From: Yoonia sp. | Lineage (GTDB): Bacteria > Pseudomonadota > Alphaproteobacteria > Rhodobacterales > Rhodobacteraceae | Direction: 5' to 3' | NCBI RefSeq assembly: GCF_030731595.1 | Contig: NZ_JANQTS010000085.1 | Location: 1-41,214, forward strand | Length of the DNA: 41,214 nt | Shown: positions 1 to 7,985 of the stretch, piece after piece | Layout: each line of letters starts with the position of its first letter | How positions within the stretch are numbered: position 1 is the stretch's first letter | Position numbers and translations under genes: made by a program | The notes under the pieces: model-generated | What the model saw: the letters and a program-made list of their open reading frames with translations, nothing else | Told to the model about the DNA's origin: nothing | Database searches by the model: none

Positions 1-749
1 TGAAGGTCTCTGACGAGGTTGCGATTGAAATCAACAACATGAACAAGTGGTATGGCGCGTTTCATGTGCTACGCGATATCAACCTCACCGTTCAACGCGG
101 CGAGCGGATCGTGGTCTGCGGGCCATCGGGGTCGGGAAAATCGACACTGATCCGCTGCATCAACCGGCTTGAGGAACATCAGGCCGGGCAGATCATCGTT
201 GATGGCACCGAATTGTCTTCGGACCTCAAGAACATCGACAAGATCCGGTCCGAGGTTGGCATGTGCTTCCAGCATTTCAACTTGTTCCCGCATCTGACGA
301 TCCTTGAAAACTGCACGCTGGCCCCGATCTGGGTACGCAAAACGCCCAAGAAGGAAGCCGAAGAAATCGCAATGCATTTCCTGGAAAAGGTCAAAATCCC
401 GGAACAGGCTGCCAAATACCCGGGCCAGTTGTCCGGTGGTCAGCAGCAGCGTGTGGCAATCGCCCGCTCGCTTTGCATGAAGCCGCGTATCATGCTGTTT
501 GACGAACCGACATCGGCGCTTGACCCCGAGATGATCAAGGAAGTTCTCGATACGATGATCGAGCTGGCCGAGGAAGGCATGACCATGATCTGCGTCACCC
601 ACGAGATGGGCTTTGCCCGTCAGGTGGCAAACCGCGTGATCTTTATGGACCAAGGTCAGATCGTAGAGCAGAACGAGCCTGAAGAGTTCTTTAACAACCC
701 CCGCTCGGAACGGACGCAGCTGTTCCTGAGCCAGATTTTGGGTCACTAA
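1..749 (+). CDS. aapP: General L-amino-acid ABC transporter ATP-binding protein AapP/BztD (5' end cut by window)
   Basis: Cytoplasmic ATPase of the AapJQMP/BztABCD-type importer for glutamate, glutamine, aspartate and other L-amino acids. The reading frame is open from the first complete codon (base 3), reading K-V-S-D-E-V-A-I before the first internal ATG at 39, so the true start lies at or beyond the left edge. Bases 1-2 are 'tg' and could be the end of a start codon. Counting from the internal Met, Walker [10 protein letters not shown] is at residues 28-36, followed by the Q-loop, the LSGGQQQR signature, Walker B IMLFDEP and the switch His in VTHEMG. It ends in a family-typical FLSQILGH. 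The binding protein and permease genes would lie outside the window. A strong terminator follows 3 bases after the stop, so this is the last gene of its operon. Confidence 0.93.
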   Translation, partial: KVSDEVAIEINNMNKWYGAFHVLRDINLTVQRGERIVVCGPSGSGKSTLIRCINRLEEHQAGQIIVDGTELSSDLKNIDKIRSEVGMCFQHFNLFPHLTILENCTLAPIWVRKTPKKEAEEIAMHFLEKVKIPEQAAKYPGQLSGGQQQRVAIARSLCMKPRIMLFDEPTSALDPEMIKEVLDTMIELAEEGMTMICVTHEMGFARQVANRVIFMDQGQIVEQNEPEEFFNNPRSERTQLFLSQILGH

Positions 750-752
750 ATC

Positions 753-782
753 AAAAAGCCCCGGTCAGCGCCGGGGCTTTTT
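753..782. terminator. Bidirectional rho-independent terminator
   Basis: A perfect 12-bp stem, AAAAAGCCCCGG (753-764) with CCGGGGCTTTTT (771-782), and a 6-base loop. Each strand ends in a T-run, so it can terminate aapP rightward and the phosphatase gene leftward. The two genes converge on it. Confidence 0.93.
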
Positions 783-783
783 T

Positions 784-1311
784 CTAGTCCATGTCCTGCC
801 CGGTTGTGCCGATCAGATCGCGTGGCACAACAAAGGCTTTGCAGGTCCCCGCGCCGCGTTCGACATCTGACCATGCCTCTGCTTCAAAGTCGATTATCGT
901 GGTGGCGCAGGTCGGATAGTCGCTGAACCGGTTGTGCGCCGGTGCTTTCGCGACCAACATATTGGCCAGCATCCCGATCCCCGGATTATGACCGATCACG
1001 CTGATTGTCTTGGCGGTCTCTTTGCGGATGATATCCAAGATGGTGTTTGGGGCGGCATGATACAGCATTTTCGACAGTCGCAGCTGCGGGCTTGGAGTCA
1101 TGGACGCGAGGATGTGTTCCGCCGTTTCCTGCGTGCGTGTGGCGTCAGAGCAAAGCAGGACCTCTGGCACATAGTCCTGCACGGCCAGCCACGCCCCTAT
1201 CGCTTTGGCCGATGTGTGACCGCGCTTGTTCAGCACGCGCGCATGGTCATCAGAAAACGGATCATCCCAAGAGGATTTCGCGTGGCGGATCAGGATCAGG
1301 CGCAGGGTCAC
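784..1311 (-). CDS. Histidine phosphatase family protein (SixA-like)
   Basis: A 175-residue phosphoglycerate-mutase-fold phosphatase. The catalytic RHAKSSW motif lies a few residues from the N-terminus, followed by SDATRTQET and the second catalytic His in VIGHNPGI. This compact layout matches SixA, which dephosphorylates phosphohistidine in signalling or phosphotransfer proteins; the substrate here is unknown. I chose the GTG start at 1311 because RHAKSSW then sits where the family has it, and because GTG overlaps the TGA of the upstream ferredoxin-like gene as GTGA (1308-1311), implying translational coupling. A longer frame to 1392 exists but its extra 27 residues are arginine- and proline-rich shadow of the upstream gene. 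Confidence 0.82.
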   Translation of the reverse strand: MTLRLILIRHAKSSWDDPFSDDHARVLNKRGHTSAKAIGAWLAVQDYVPEVLLCSDATRTQETAEHILASMTPSPQLRLSKMLYHAAPNTILDIIRKETAKTISVIGHNPGIGMLANMLVAKAPAHNRFSDYPTCATTIIDFEAEAWSDVERGAGTCKAFVVPRDLIGTTGQDMD

Positions 1312-1922
1312 AGGAAAGCCTCCATATGGAATGCAGCTTGGGCGGGCAGGCGGTTGCCTTGACCGACGGGGCAGGCGCGGCGTGCAAGGCACCCGGCGCT
1401 GCGGCAGTCTAGGCCTGCGTCAGAGTTGACGTGGGCCTTGCAGGCCGCAACGTCATAACCGCCGTCAAAGGCACCCACAGGGCAGGCAGAGGCGCAGGGT
1501 TGTCCGGCACAGGTCAGGCAGGGCTGCGGTTCGGTGCCGACCTCTGGAGGTGCCTGCCAGCGTATGGCCCCACGGAAGGAAACAAAGAGCCCCGCCTGCT
1601 CGTGCACGAGGAAATCAATGGGTGATGCCCAGAACCGGCCGGATTGTTTGGCCCATGTAAAGAAAGGTTCAAATGGTGGACCACCAAACGGAAAGACAGG
1701 TGATCCGCCCAGTGTTTTGGCGACTCCTGTCAGCACACGCAATGACCAGCGATCAAGCGGGTGCGGCGCGCCATCACGGTATTCCGGGCTATCGCAGAAA
1801 ATTGGCCAGAAGCGGGGTTCATCGGGTCCGATCAAAGTGATGGTTTCAGCCCCGTCAGGACAGTCTCCCAGCTTTTGCAAACCATGGGGGTAGAGCGCCT
1901 TGCTCAACGCATCTGTCTTCAT
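1308..1922 (-). CDS. 4Fe-4S ferredoxin-like protein
   Basis: About 204 residues with two cysteine clusters in the last third: CLTCAGQPCASACP followed by GAF, then CRSAGCLARRACP. Together they look like a [4Fe-4S] binding module, possibly dicluster-like with imperfect spacing. The N-terminal two thirds has no motif I recognise, though the layout (catalytic-looking N-terminal part, C-terminal ferredoxin) recalls QueG-like reductases; I do not claim that function. The ATG at 1922 is preferred over an upstream TTG at 1931; neither has a strong ribosome binding site. It overlaps the phosphatase gene by 4 bases, so the two are co-transcribed. Confidence 0.75.
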   Translation of the reverse strand: MKTDALSKALYPHGLQKLGDCPDGAETITLIGPDEPRFWPIFCDSPEYRDGAPHPLDRWSLRVLTGVAKTLGGSPVFPFGGPPFEPFFTWAKQSGRFWASPIDFLVHEQAGLFVSFRGAIRWQAPPEVGTEPQPCLTCAGQPCASACPVGAFDGGYDVAACKAHVNSDAGLDCRSAGCLARRACPVGQGNRLPAQAAFHMEAFL

Positions 1923-1961
1923 CGCTACCAAACCAACTACGTCCTAAAGGCCTGCGCGGAA

Positions 1962-2468
1962 CTAGCGCACGCGCCTCCAGGAACGTGGAATTGATCCAAG
2001 AGCTGTCGCTTCGAAAGCAAGACCATCTGCGGTACATCCATAGGTTCCGGTTGATTGCCCCCACACACCGCCGTCTGCCGATGTCACAGGGATATCCATG
2101 CGCATTCCCATTACATTTGCAGACCCCGCAAGTGCATACTCCGGAGCATTGGCCACGTAATTGGTACCATCGTCTGCGTTCATCGCCCCTTGAGAGTAGC
2201 CCACGACCGAGACTTGGATGGCGGGGGTATCAGGAACTTTGACTTCAATCACCAGATCGTCGGCCAATAAGGTCATGTTGCCGAATTCGGTGATCTCAAG
2301 GCTGACCGTGCCACTGAGATATGCAGCAGTGCCGCCCATCTGCTCTGCCATGACATGTGCGATGTCGTTGCCGTCAGCTTCCCAGACACCGACCATACAA
2401 GCGTCGATAGCGTGGGCCGAGGACGCGCCAACAACCAATCCGAAGGCCAGATAAGGAAGTGCTTTCAT
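1962..2468 (-). CDS. Secreted protein of unknown function
   Basis: 168 residues. The first 20 or so (MKALPYLAFGLVVGASSAHA) are a clear Sec signal peptide with an A-H-A cleavage site. The mature part begins IDACMVGVWEADG and has a second cysteine near the C-terminus (TYGC), so one periplasmic disulfide is possible. The G-x-W near the mature N-terminus followed by alternating hydrophobic strands hints at a small beta-barrel of lipocalin type, which is a guess. The start at 2468 has a good AAGGA site about 7 bases upstream; a longer frame to 2504 would bury the signal peptide. It lies between argB and the ferredoxin-like gene on the same strand. I do not recognise the family. Confidence 0.72.
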   Translation of the reverse strand: MKALPYLAFGLVVGASSAHAIDACMVGVWEADGNDIAHVMAEQMGGTAAYLSGTVSLEITEFGNMTLLADDLVIEVKVPDTPAIQVSVVGYSQGAMNADDGTNYVANAPEYALAGSANVMGMRMDIPVTSADGGVWGQSTGTYGCTADGLAFEATALGSIPRSWRRVR

Positions 2469-2526
2469 GATCTTTCCTTTTGGTAAATCAGAAGGCAATA
2501 GCACACTTTGCCCCGCCAGCCTATAT

Positions 2527-3402
2527 TCACAGTCGCGGTCGGCGGATCAGCGATCCTGCACCATGGTCCGTGAACAGTTCCAGCAGGCAGGCATTGGGCG
2601 CCCGCCCGTCAAGTATGACCACCGCGCGCACACCATCATTGATCGCATCAAGGGCTGTTTCCGTCTTGGGGATCATGCCGCCTGAAATCGTGCCATCCGC
2701 GATCAACTCGGTAATCATTGCGGGCGCGATTTCGGTGAGCACATTGCCAGCCTTGTCTTTGACGCCAGAGACATCGGTAAGCAGCAGCAGGCGATCCGCC
2801 TTTAGTGCACCGGCGATGGCACCCGCAGCCGTGTCCCCATTGACGTTGAAGGTTTCGCCTTCGCGACCCATCCCCAAAGGAGCAATCACCGGGATTGCAT
2901 GAGCGGCGTGCAGGTCGCGGATGATTGTAGGATCAAGGGCAACAGGTGTACCCACAAACCCCAGATCAGGGTGGGTCTGCTTGCAGATCATCAGATTGGC
3001 GTCTTTGCCGGACAGACCGACCGCCTTGCCTCCCTCGTCACTGATCGCTTGCACCAGCCGGTTGTTGACCTTGCCGGACAGGACCATCTCGACCACATCC
3101 ATTGTCGCCTGATCCGTCACGCGCTTTCCGTTCACGAACTCTGACTTGATGTCGAGCTTTGCCAGCATTTCGTTGATCATCGGCCCGCCGCCATGCACCA
3201 CGACGGGGTTGAGCCCGACCTGACGCATCAGCACGACATCGCGTGCAAAGCTGCGCATCGCCTCGTCGCTGCCCATGGCGTGGCCGCCCAGCTTGATCAC
3301 GACGGTCGCACCGGCATAGCGCTGCATATAGGGCAGGGCTTGGCTCAGGGTGCTGGCGGTGGCGATCCAATCACGGTTCATGTCTTGTGTCCTTGTCTTC
3401 AT
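2527..3402 (-). CDS. argB: Acetylglutamate kinase
   Basis: Phosphorylates N-acetyl-L-glutamate, the second step of arginine/ornithine biosynthesis; cytoplasmic. 291 residues, normal for the family. It shows [10 protein letters not shown] (phosphate-binding glycine loop), VVHGGGP, the FVNGKRVTD substrate region, the [15 protein letters not shown] nucleotide-binding segment and the conserved [11 protein letters not shown] near the C-terminus. The ATG at 3402 overlaps the TGA of engB (ATGA, 3399-3402), supporting translational coupling. A second in-frame ATG at 3381 (MNRDW) has AAGGA about 10 bases upstream and is a plausible alternative start. Confidence 0.96.
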   Translation of the reverse strand: MKTRTQDMNRDWIATASTLSQALPYMQRYAGATVVIKLGGHAMGSDEAMRSFARDVVLMRQVGLNPVVVHGGGPMINEMLAKLDIKSEFVNGKRVTDQATMDVVEMVLSGKVNNRLVQAISDEGGKAVGLSGKDANLMICKQTHPDLGFVGTPVALDPTIIRDLHAAHAIPVIAPLGMGREGETFNVNGDTAAGAIAGALKADRLLLLTDVSGVKDKAGNVLTEIAPAMITELIADGTISGGMIPKTETALDAINDGVRAVVILDGRAPNACLLELFTDHGAGSLIRRPRL

Positions 3403-4046
3403 GCGATGCCTGCGATGATGGCCCGCAGTGTCGGGATGCCATCGCCCTTTTCCGAGGAGGTCAGGAGGAGTTCAGGGAACGCGGCGGGGTGTTTGGCCAG
3501 TGCCGCGCGTGTCTTGTCCAATGACGCCTGCAAGGCATCACCCTTGAGCTTGTCAACTTTTGTCATCACGACCTGAAAGGTCACGGCAGAGCTGTCGAGA
3601 AGTGACATGATCTCTTCGTCGACGGCTTTGGCACCGTGACGGGCATCAATCAGCACGAAAACGCGGCGAAGGGTCTGGCGCCCGGACAGATATTTCTTCA
3701 ATAGCCGCTGCCATTTTTCAACGACCGCCACAGGCGCATTGGCAAAGCCATAACCGGGCAGGTCGACGACATAGATATCGCCTGCGGTGAAAAAGTTGAT
3801 CTCTTGGGTGCGTCCCGGGGTGTTTGACGCGCGTGCGAGGCCCTTGCGCCCTGTCAGTGCGTTGATCAAGGATGACTTGCCCACATTGGAGCGCCCCGCA
3901 AAGCAGACCTCTACCCTGTCGGCTGGCGGCAGCCCATCCATGGCAACAACGCCTTTGACGAACTCGGTCTCGCCCGCAAATAAAAGCCGCCCTTTTTCAA
4001 GCGCAGCGTGGTCCGGCATTTCTGCTTGGGGGAAACGCATTTCCAT
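3399..4046 (-). CDS. engB: Ribosome biogenesis GTP-binding protein EngB/YihA (YsxC)
   Basis: TrmE-Era-EngA-like GTPase needed for large ribosomal subunit assembly. 215 residues with G1 [14 protein letters not shown]2 region [10 protein letters not shown]3 DLPGYGFA and G4 TKVDK, all in order. The start ATG at 4046 has AAGG about 10 bases upstream; Met3 is an alternative. It lies 138 bases after yidC on the same strand and overlaps argB by 4 bases. The yidC-engB-argB order is common in Rhodobacterales. Confidence 0.96.
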   Translation of the reverse strand: MEMRFPQAEMPDHAALEKGRLLFAGETEFVKGVVAMDGLPPADRVEVCFAGRSNVGKSSLINALTGRKGLARASNTPGRTQEINFFTAGDIYVVDLPGYGFANAPVAVVEKWQRLLKKYLSGRQTLRRVFVLIDARHGAKAVDEEIMSLLDSSAVTFQVVMTKVDKLKGDALQASLDKTRAALAKHPAAFPELLLTSSEKGDGIPTLRAIIAGIA

Positions 4047-4153
4047 CTTGGACTACCTTGACCGTATCATTGTGATGGACGTGGACGCCCCGTGATGAGT
4101 GTGCCGCAGTTTTCGCCCTGCGACCAGCGTTTCGCAACCGTCGTTTTTGTGGC

Positions 4154-4178
4154 GATGCCGCCGCCATGCAGCGGCATC
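4154..4178 (-). terminator. Hairpin in the yidC-engB gap
   Basis: GATGCCGC (4154-4161) pairs perfectly with GCGGCATC (4171-4178) around a 9-base loop, 6 bases beyond the yidC stop. On the transcribed minus strand it is followed by GCCACAAAAACG, not a T-run. It is more likely a partial terminator or RNA-stability element than a strong intrinsic terminator. Confidence 0.4.
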
Positions 4179-4184
4179 AGGCCG

Positions 4185-6008
4185 CTACTTGCCTTCTTTC
4201 TTTTCGGCGTCGGCCGCAGCGGCTCTCTTTTTGACGCTGGCCTTTATGTTGCCGAACACATCCGGCTTTGCCCCATGGCTGCGCATGATCGCGTATTGCT
4301 GGGTAAAGGTGATGATGTTGTTGGCAATCCAGTACAGCACCAGACCGGATGCAAAGTGGCCCAGCATGAACATGAAGACCCAAGGCATCCACGCGAAAAT
4401 CATTTGCTGCGTGGGGTCGGTTGGGGCCGGGTTCAGCTTCTGCTGCAACCACATGGATATACCCAGCAGGATTGGCAGGATACCGATAAAGATCAGCGCC
4501 AGGATCGACCCGGGCTCTGGGCTGTCGAAGGGCAGCAACCCAAACAGGTTCAAAAGCGAGGAAGGGTCAGGCGCGCTAAGGTCCTTGATCCAGCCAATCC
4601 ACGGAGCGTGCCGCAGTTCGATCGTGACAAAGATCACCTTGTAGAGCGAAAAGAAGATCGGGATCTGCAACAGGATCGGCAAACATCCCGCGGCGGGGTT
4701 CACCTTGTTATCCTTGTAAAGCTTCATCATGCCTTGCTGCATCGCCTGCTTGTCGTCGCCTGCGCGCTCTTTCAGCTTCTCCATCTCGGGCTGGAGCTCT
4801 TTCATACGGGCCATCGACACGTAGGATTTATAGGCCAGCGGCAGCACGAGGATCTTCAAGATCACGGTGAGCATCAGAATCGACCAACCCATATTGCCGA
4901 TGTAGATATTGAGGTAGTGTAGAAGCGCAAAAATCGGTTTGGTCAGGAAGAAGAACCAACCCCAGTCAATGCTGTCGAGAAAGCCTGAAACACCCTCGTT
5001 GTTCTCGTAATTGCGGATGGTTTCCCACTCTTTCGCACCAGCAAAAAGGCGGGTTGTTACCGTCACGGATTCGCCTGCCGCCAGTGTTTCGATCGGCATC
5101 ACAGCTTCGGCCTGAAACAGATCGCGACCGTCAAAATACTTTGACGTCGATCTGAATGGGGCGTTCTGATCCGGGATGAGTGTCGTCATCCAATAGTGAT
5201 CTGTATAGCCGATCCAGCCAGAGGATGTGACGTCAAGCCGCTCTGCCTGTGTCCGCTCGCGTGGGTCGACGGCATATTCGGTGATATCGTCGTATCCTGC
5301 TTCCTCAAGCTCACCATCGGTCATACGCACAAGGCCTTCGTGCAGGATGAAGAAGTTCTTAAGATCGTCAGGCTGCCCATGCCGCCGGATCAAGCCGTAG
5401 GGCCGCGCAGAGACAGGACCGCTGCTTGCATTTTCGACGCTTTGGTCGAAGGTAAACATAAAGGCATCGTCGACTGAAATTTCAGTCCGGAAGACTTGGC
5501 CAGCGCCGTTGTCCCAAACAATCGTGACAGGGCTGGTGGGTGTTAAAGTGCTGCCGCTTTCCAAAGACCAGAGTGTGTCCGGTCCGGGAACGGCTGCGGC
5601 ATCGATGCCTTCTGTTGCCGTCCAGCCGAAAGAAGCGAAGTAGGCGCCCCGCTCTCCGACCGGGCGAAGCAGGCGCACGATAGCGGATTCTTCGTCGACG
5701 GTTTCGCGGTAGTTTGTGAGGGCAAGATCATCAATCCGTCCACCCAGCAAAGACAAAGAGCCTCTGAATTCACCGGTTTCGATGGCGACGCGCGGGGCCT
5801 CTGCAGTCTGTTCGGATTCCTCTGTCGGCGTCGTCGCGACAGGTTCCATCGGATCTGCAGTTGGGAGTGTCGGATCATCCAGCGTTTGCGTTATCTCGGT
5901 TGCCGGATCGAGCGGCAAATCCTCTGGTGGAAACAACGTCGTCCAGGTGACGATCACGGCAAAGCTCAGCACCGTGGCCAAGATGAGGTTCTTGTTCTGG
6001 TCGTCCAT
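4185..6008 (-). CDS. yidC: Membrane protein insertase YidC
   Basis: Inserts and folds inner-membrane proteins alone or with SecYEG. 607 residues, the long Gram-negative form. There is an N-terminal signal-anchor (residues about 8-25, beginning MDDQNKNLIL), an acidic linker, a large periplasmic beta domain (about 75-345), then the conserved five-helix insertase domain (about 355-585) with LPLAYKSYVSMARMKELQPEM and NPAAGCLPILLQIPIFFSLYKV. The C-terminus is Lys/Ala-rich and can contact the ribosome. The gene is usually next to rpmH, rnpA and yidD; here those lie at 18.5-19.3 kb on the other strand. Confidence 0.97.
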   Translation of the reverse strand: MDDQNKNLILATVLSFAVIVTWTTLFPPEDLPLDPATEITQTLDDPTLPTADPMEPVATTPTEESEQTAEAPRVAIETGEFRGSLSLLGGRIDDLALTNYRETVDEESAIVRLLRPVGERGAYFASFGWTATEGIDAAAVPGPDTLWSLESGSTLTPTSPVTIVWDNGAGQVFRTEISVDDAFMFTFDQSVENASSGPVSARPYGLIRRHGQPDDLKNFFILHEGLVRMTDGELEEAGYDDITEYAVDPRERTQAERLDVTSSGWIGYTDHYWMTTLIPDQNAPFRSTSKYFDGRDLFQAEAVMPIETLAAGESVTVTTRLFAGAKEWETIRNYENNEGVSGFLDSIDWGWFFFLTKPIFALLHYLNIYIGNMGWSILMLTVILKILVLPLAYKSYVSMARMKELQPEMEKLKERAGDDKQAMQQGMMKLYKDNKVNPAAGCLPILLQIPIFFSLYKVIFVTIELRHAPWIGWIKDLSAPDPSSLLNLFGLLPFDSPEPGSILALIFIGILPILLGISMWLQQKLNPAPTDPTQQMIFAWMPWVFMFMLGHFASGLVLYWIANNIITFTQQYAIMRSHGAKPDVFGNIKASVKKRAAAADAEKKEGK

Positions 6009-6025
6009 CTAAAAACCGCCCATAT

Positions 6026-6053
6026 TTCTTAGAAAAGTCTGGGGGTCGTTCAA
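6026..6053 (-). promoter_or_regulatory. Candidate yidC promoter
   Basis: On the minus strand, TTGAAC (6053-6048) and TAAGAA (6031-6026) are separated by 16 bases and end 17 bases before the yidC ATG. Both boxes resemble sigma-70 elements, but the distance to the start codon is short and a promoter upstream of the small ORF at 6349 could also serve yidC. Confidence 0.3.
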
Positions 6054-6178
6054 CCTCTCGGGGGCCAAAAGGTCAAGCTGTTTTCAAGTATATCGGACGC
6101 TTTGAAGCAGTTGTGAGAGTCGCAGGAGGCTTCTGCCTCGCTCCACTCAACTTTTTTTGGGCTTTGGGGCTGCTCGCG

Positions 6179-6349
6179 TCAGGCGTTTTTGCCTTCAATG
6201 AACCGATTCCGCGTGTTTTTGAACAGTTCAACAAGACGCTGATCGTTGATTGCGATTCTTTCGACCATTTCTGCAAAAGCCACTTCGTCTTGACCATAAA
6301 ATGCTTCTGCGGCGGCCTGAGGACTCATGGACTGGCTGGTATTCTTCAT
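6179..6349 (-). CDS. Small protein of 56 residues, unknown function
   Basis: Reads MKNTSQSMSPQAAAEAFYGQ, then an acidic/amphipathic stretch, ending FIEGKNA before TGA at 6179. It is 56 residues long, with no signal peptide, membrane segment or cysteine; from about residue 10 onward it looks like one or two amphipathic helices. A good AAAGGTGA ribosome binding site sits about 6 bases before the ATG. It is upstream of yidC on the same strand with 170 bases between. It is preferred over the overlapping frame 6073-6297, which has no ribosome binding site and is basic and low-quality in composition. I do not recognise the family. Confidence 0.6.
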   Translation of the reverse strand: MKNTSQSMSPQAAAEAFYGQDEVAFAEMVERIAINDQRLVELFKNTRNRFIEGKNA

Positions 6350-6674
6350 ACGATGTCACCTTTCATATCACACGTGCAAACTGCCTAACGCGGCATCAGG
6401 GTGAAATTAGGGCCGCATTTGGGCTGAATTTAGAGAACGGGTTATGTGAGATGCTGTTCTCAAAACTAGGGCTTTCGGCGTTTAATAGGGTTTCTATGCC
6501 AGAAAAATGTGCTTCTGCACACCCTTATTGCTGACGAAACAGGTTGAACCGCGCCTAGCGCGTTGATGCAAGTAACATCTTTGATTCCGGTTAATGCTTC
6601 ATGACTTTCCCTCCAGACGAACCGAACGTCGGGCGCGTCTCCAAAACTGTATTTTGTCAAAATGCTCTTCATCG
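6350..6674. other. Intergenic region, 325 bp
   Basis: No convincing gene. It is more A+T-rich than its surroundings and should carry the promoter of the small ORF at 6349, but I find no clean -35/-10 pair. It holds a short inverted repeat GAGAAC (6433-6438) / GTTCTC (6456-6461) and a small TGTGC-TTCT-GCACA hairpin near 6510-6525, both of unknown meaning. The plus-strand frame at 6250-6534 has no ribosome binding site and is not called. Confidence 0.5.
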
Positions 6675-7976
6675 TCACAGCTTGTCGCGCAGGCTGTACC
6701 AAAGCATCGCCAGCACAAGAAGTGGCGAGCGCAGCGCAGGACCGCCAGGGAAAGGAAGTGTGGGAACTTTCGCCATGATGTCGAACCGTTCCGCTTGGCC
6801 AGCGATGGTTTCGGCCGCGATCTGGCCCGAAAGCGTAGCCAATGCTACGCCCGCGCCCGAAAACCCCGAAAGTGTCAGTATATTGCCGCCCATCCGTTCG
6901 TAGTGCGGCATGCGGTTCATCGTGATCCCGAGTGTGCCACCCCATGCGTGATCGATCGTCACGTCCTTGAGCTGGGGAAAAATCTCGATCAGCGGTTTGC
7001 GGACTGCCTTGGCGATATCTTTCGGGAACCTATAGCCATAGCTTTCCGTGCCACCAAACAGCAGCCTGTGGTCTTCGGAAAACCGAAAATAGTTCACCAC
7101 GAACTTACTGTCGGCCACTGCATAATTGTTGCGAATGATCGCTTCTTGCGCGTCTGGCGACATCGGCGCGGTCGAGACAATGAAGTTGTTGATGGGCATG
7201 ACCCGTGCCGCCACATGGCCGTGCATGGTGCCCAGATATCCGTTGCAGCCCAAGACCAGATAGCGTGCCTTGATCTTCGCCGCGTCAGTTTTGACATAGG
7301 CGGGTTCGCCTTCATCAATGCCGATGACCTTTGATTGCTCGAAGATGCGCGCACCAGATTTTGCCGCCAGCCGCGCCAGACCCAGCACCAGTTCCAAAGG
7401 GTTCACATGCCCCGCGCCCAAATCCAGCGTGCCGCCATGATAGGCAGGCGAATTGACGATCTCGCGGCAGGCGTCGGGACTGAGCAGGCTGATTTTCTCA
7501 TAACCGTACTTGCTGCGCATGTGATCGACATAGACGCTGTTGTGCCTGTGATCGCGTTTGCGGTGGACAGTATGGACGATACCATCATGGAAAGTCGTGC
7601 GGACTTCGTCGGTCTTGCACAAGCTGCGGACCAGATCGACCGCTTGCGCTCCGATGTCCCACAACTGGCGGGCATGGGTATCGCCCACCATCGCTTCGAG
7701 ATCTTCCTGGTCGCGTCTTTGCCCCATGCTGACCTGACCGCCATTGCGCCCCGATGCACCAAAGCCTACGCGCTGGGCCTCAACGACAATGACGTCATAG
7801 CCGCGTTGCGCCAGATGGTAGGCGGTCGAGAGCCCGGTAAAACCACCGCCAACCACACAGACATCACATTCCAGCGCCCCTTTGGCGGCGGGAAACCGGT
7901 CAAGGTGTTCCGCCGTCTGGGCATAATAGGAGGGCGGGTATTCCCCCTGCCTGTCGTTTGCTGTGAGCAGGTCCAT
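6675..7976 (-). CDS. puuB: FAD-dependent amine oxidoreductase, gamma-glutamylputrescine oxidase-like (PuuB/OrdL)
   Basis: D-amino-acid-oxidase-fold flavoenzyme. 433 residues, family-typical. The FAD-binding GGGFTGLSTAYHLAQRGY begins near residue 42, followed by VVEA and the GFGASGRNGGQ motif characteristic of PuuB/OrdL. The C-terminal FSGAGVALATLSGQ region completes the FAD site. It follows spuC by 9 bases with no strong ribosome binding site of its own, suggesting coupling. Next to polyamine uptake and SpuC, oxidation of putrescine or its gamma-glutamyl derivative is likely. No gamma-glutamylputrescine synthetase (PuuA) is in the window, so the true substrate is open. Confidence 0.82.
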   Translation of the reverse strand: MDLLTANDRQGEYPPSYYAQTAEHLDRFPAAKGALECDVCVVGGGFTGLSTAYHLAQRGYDVIVVEAQRVGFGASGRNGGQVSMGQRRDQEDLEAMVGDTHARQLWDIGAQAVDLVRSLCKTDEVRTTFHDGIVHTVHRKRDHRHNSVYVDHMRSKYGYEKISLLSPDACREIVNSPAYHGGTLDLGAGHVNPLELVLGLARLAAKSGARIFEQSKVIGIDEGEPAYVKTDAAKIKARYLVLGCNGYLGTMHGHVAARVMPINNFIVSTAPMSPDAQEAIIRNNYAVADSKFVVNYFRFSEDHRLLFGGTESYGYRFPKDIAKAVRKPLIEIFPQLKDVTIDHAWGGTLGITMNRMPHYERMGGNILTLSGFSGAGVALATLSGQIAAETIAGQAERFDIMAKVPTLPFPGGPALRSPLLVLAMLWYSLRDKL

Positions 7977-7985
7977 GAGCGTCGG

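Noticed and set aside
1923-1931. TTG start for the ferredoxin-like gene
   Set aside because: It adds three residues without a better ribosome binding site; the ATG at 1922 is simpler.
4092-4922. Plus-strand open frame of 276 codons opposite yidC
   Set aside because: Gln- and His-rich shadow of the yidC C-terminus; no ribosome binding site or domain.
6073-6297. Minus-strand frame of 74 codons between yidC and the small ORF
   Set aside because: No ribosome binding site and a lysine/serine-rich composition; the overlapping 56-codon frame starting at 6349 has a good site.
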